A stretch of DNA of 64,000 bases from Lacinutrix mariniflava (GTDB taxonomy: Bacteria; Bacteroidota; Bacteroidia; Flavobacteriales; Flavobacteriaceae), in contig NZ_LIQG01000032.1 in the NCBI RefSeq assembly GCF_001418015.1, positions 186,001-250,000 of the forward strand, written 5' to 3'. The notes beneath the pieces were generated by a model. The model saw only the letters and a program-made list of their open reading frames with translations, was not told the origin of the DNA and did not search any database. The position numbers were made by a program, and so were the translations under genes. Positions within the stretch are counted from its first letter, which is position 1. Every line of letters starts with the position of its first letter. This document shows positions 62,470 through 64,000 of the stretch, piece after piece.

Positions 62470-62510
62470 CTGACGTTCGGGAATAAAAACACTGCCAACA
62501 ACCTTAAGAA

Positions 62511-63110
62511 ATGAAAATAAAAATTCTAAAATCAGAGATCCAACTTGAAAACGACAGCGTCTTACTTCTTCCTTTTACCAATAAAAGAAACGAAGAACTT
62601 AAAGACATCATTTTCGATAAAGAGATTTGGGAATTTATGGGATCGAACATAAATAACGAACAAGGTTTAAAAAACTATATCGCAAAAACAATTAAAGACA
62701 AAAACAATCGCCTTTGCTATCCTTTTTTAATTATCGATAAAGAAACCAATAAAGTTGCAGGTTGCACAAGATACGGAAACGTAGATGCTGCAAATAAAAA
62801 ATGTGAGATTGGCTGGACTTGGCTTGGAGTAGATTTTCAAGGCACAGGACTAAATAAAGCATGCAAGCACGAATTATTGCAATTTGGGTTTGAAACTATT
62901 GGCTTTAAAAGAATACAGTTTTGTATCGATAGTAAAAACCTAAAAGCTCAAACTGCAATAGAGAAAATAGGTGCACAAAAAGAAGGTGTTTTTAGAAACA
63001 ACAACGTTGCACCAAGTGGAGATAGTAGAACCGATATTTACTACAGTATAATAAAAGACGAATGGAAGGCTTTAAAAGATGAAATTTTTCCTGAGTTTTT
63101 AGTATATTAA
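62511..63110 (+). CDS. GNAT family N-acetyltransferase
   Basis: 199 residues of the RimJ/RimL-like branch. LPFTNKRNEELKDIIFD, VAGCTRYGNVDAANKKCEIGWTWLG, QGTGLNKACKHELLQFGFE (acetyl-CoA loop as QGTGLN) and KRIQFCIDSKNLKAQTAIEKIGAQKEGVFR are typical. It acetylates an amine with acetyl-CoA; substrate unknown. A terminator follows. Confidence 0.9.
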   Translation: MKIKILKSEIQLENDSVLLLPFTNKRNEELKDIIFDKEIWEFMGSNINNEQGLKNYIAKTIKDKNNRLCYPFLIIDKETNKVAGCTRYGNVDAANKKCEIGWTWLGVDFQGTGLNKACKHELLQFGFETIGFKRIQFCIDSKNLKAQTAIEKIGAQKEGVFRNNNVAPSGDSRTDIYYSIIKDEWKALKDEIFPEFLVY

Positions 63111-63159
63111 AAACTTAATACAACATTATAGCCTTTTGGCTAAATATTTAAATAAATAC

Positions 63160-63187
63160 AAAGGCACAGTTTTACGACTGTGCTTTT
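63160..63187 (+). terminator. Terminator after the GNAT gene
   Basis: AAAGGCACAGT-TTTACG-ACTGTGCTTTT: an 11-bp stem with one G-T pair and a T-rich end. It closes the GNAT transcript and precedes the border element. Confidence 0.85.
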
Positions 63188-63200
63188 CTTGTTTTATCGC

Positions 63201-63240
63201 ACTTGACTTTGTCGAAAAAATAGTCGAACTTCGTTTAACG
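63201..63240 (+). repeat. 40-nt border element, copy near the right end
   Basis: ACTTGACTTTGTC, 16 bases, TTCGTTTAACG: the same two blocks at the same spacing as at 36,890-36,929. It stands upstream of the accessory-type gene at 63,307. Confidence 0.7.
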
Positions 63241-63255
63241 TATGATATAAAACAT

Positions 63256-63268
63256 TGAAACGGTTTCA
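63256..63268. promoter_or_regulatory. Operator-like palindrome
   Basis: TGAAAC-G-GTTTCA is a perfect odd-centred palindrome upstream of the gene at 63,307. It resembles LacI-family operators in wording but is one base short, and no such regulator is nearby. Confidence 0.25.
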
Positions 63269-63306
63269 TATTAAAGTCATTCTACACCATTTAAAAAAAA
63301 AACATC

Positions 63307-63657
63307 GTGCAATACAATAAACATACAGATGCGGAAAATTTCGCAGAGATATTAAAAAATGTTGTCTTGCCAAGTAAAATTTCAATTGGAATGTTTGAGT
63401 TAAAGGGAAAACGAATGCCCGAAACTTCTCAAAACTACGCTGAAAATGAGAATGACCATTTTGAGAATAAACATCAATATATTTTCCCTTTACTAACTGG
63501 AAATCTCGAAATTAGTTTGCGCCTTTATGAGAATGTTGACAACCATTTTCGTCTTTACTGTTTGACTCATAACGCCATTAATACAACGGATTCAAATTGG
63601 ACAAGACTAAAATTAGACAAAGATGGATTACTTGACGACTCACAAGACTGCAACTAA
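63307..63657 (+). CDS. Hypothetical cytosolic protein
   Basis: 116 residues from a GTG start; the first in-frame ATG would remove a quarter of the protein. No signal or membrane segment. A beta-rich middle (HQYIFPLLTGNLEISLRLYENV, FRLYCLTHNAIN) and acidic ends; I recognise no family. The start context CATCGTGCA resembles CATTGTGCA before the SMC operon (36,948), also just after a 40-nt border element. It may thus be carried on a similar cassette. Confidence 0.55.
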   Translation: MQYNKHTDAENFAEILKNVVLPSKISIGMFELKGKRMPETSQNYAENENDHFENKHQYIFPLLTGNLEISLRLYENVDNHFRLYCLTHNAINTTDSNWTRLKLDKDGLLDDSQDCN

Positions 63658-63670
63658 AAACAAAACTATT

Positions 63671-64000
63671 ATGAAAAATATATTATTAATTATAACTGCT
63701 ATTTTAACATTTATTTCGTGCAAAGCACAACAACCAATTATACCTTTATTCAATGGTTCAGATTATTTAGATACGTCAAATGCATATTATAAGGATGTAG
63801 ATGGAGATTTCACTAAACTGATAGGTACTTGGCAATATACTAATGGAAGTGAAGTTTTTAAAATTACACTAAAAAAGAAAGAACAAGATTTATATAACGA
63901 GACTAATGAAATTTCTTATTATGAAGATGTGATGTATGGAGAATATCAATATATAGATTCTAATGGCATTGAGATAATAAATTCAATTAGTAATATTGAT
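63671..64000 (+). CDS. DUF6705-like flavobacterial lipoprotein, start only
   Basis: The 110 visible residues begin with a lipoprotein signal (ILLIITAILTFISCKAQ) and continue with SNAYYKDVDGDFTKLIGTWQYTNG, TLKKKEQDLYNE and VMYGEYQYI, the pattern of the DUF6705 family of small flavobacterial lipoproteins. The gene runs off the window. Function unknown. Confidence 0.7.
   Translation, partial: MKNILLIITAILTFISCKAQQPIIPLFNGSDYLDTSNAYYKDVDGDFTKLIGTWQYTNGSEVFKITLKKKEQDLYNETNEISYYEDVMYGEYQYIDSNGIEIINSISNID

Noticed and set aside
63256-63268. Catabolite-control (cre) operator
   Set aside because: One base short of the consensus and CcpA is not expected in Bacteroidota.

Overview
The window looks like the chromosome of a member of the Flavobacteriaceae (Bacteroidota). 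DNA is AT-rich, coding is dense, and genes start with almost no Shine-Dalgarno signal. Many genes are preceded by the Bacteroidota -7 promoter element TAnnTTTG (rpmB also has a TTG 19 nt further upstream). Family-level markers agree: a type IX secretion (T9SS) sorting domain, bacillithiol synthesis (bshC), ribosomal protein THX, DUF4295 beside L28/L33, a PafA-type phosphatase, and many small lipoproteins. I cannot name the genus. I saw no rRNA, tRNA, CRISPR array, transposase or integrase.

Layout. 1-13.2 kb: the end of a serine hydrolase, then mostly minus-strand housekeeping genes (LysM lipoprotein, guaA, bshC, uracil-DNA glycosylase, yaaA, an RluA-type pseudouridine synthase, a PASTA protein), the tiny plus-strand THX gene, and plus-strand ddl and coaD. 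13.2-22 kb: a TPR hybrid histidine kinase, a SulP transporter, an M14 peptidase, a four-repeat T9SS surface protein and a NUDIX hydrolase. 22-29 kb: a conserved growth cluster (pyrE, an SRPBCC protein, birA, rsfS, ftsH, a LUD protein, cdsA, psd, an acyl-CoA-binding protein). 29-36.8 kb: a PafA-like phosphatase, the lipid transporter pair mlaE/mlaF, DUF389, manC, a SprT-like protein, and a divergent HxlR/VOC pair. 36.9-43.7 kb: a four-gene SMC-type island. 43.8-64 kb: argS, a second TPR histidine kinase, ctlX, lipoproteins, rimO, a serine hydrolase, ftsY, DUF4295-rpmG-rpmB, cinA-Hpt-FAH, a DnaQ-type exonuclease, a glutaredoxin-like protein, an SDR, a GNAT and, at the edge, small accessory genes.

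The most interesting part is 37,068-43,394. Its gene order (kleisin-like, small winged-helix-like, MukB/MksB-like SMC ATPase with a hinge segment, Toprim nuclease) is that of Wadjet/MksBEFG, the plasmid- and phage-restricting condensins. The proteins look divergent from the textbook versions. The operon sits between VOC and argS like a cassette. A 40-nt element, an 11-bp inverted repeat (TTCGTTTAACG / CGTTAAACGAA) and clusters of GCCAACGC lie at its borders. The right-hand border element has a homologous copy at 323-462, behind another accessory-type gene, and the left-hand element has copies at 62,431 and 63,201, near the accessory genes at the right end. This suggests a family of cassette-border repeats in this genome.

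Other structure not explained by genes: a palindromic repeat inserted in frame in a uracil-DNA glycosylase gene, three copies of a long dispersed intergenic repeat, and -7 promoter elements so close to the ATG of guaA, pyrE and the SprT-like gene that their mRNAs should be leaderless or nearly so.
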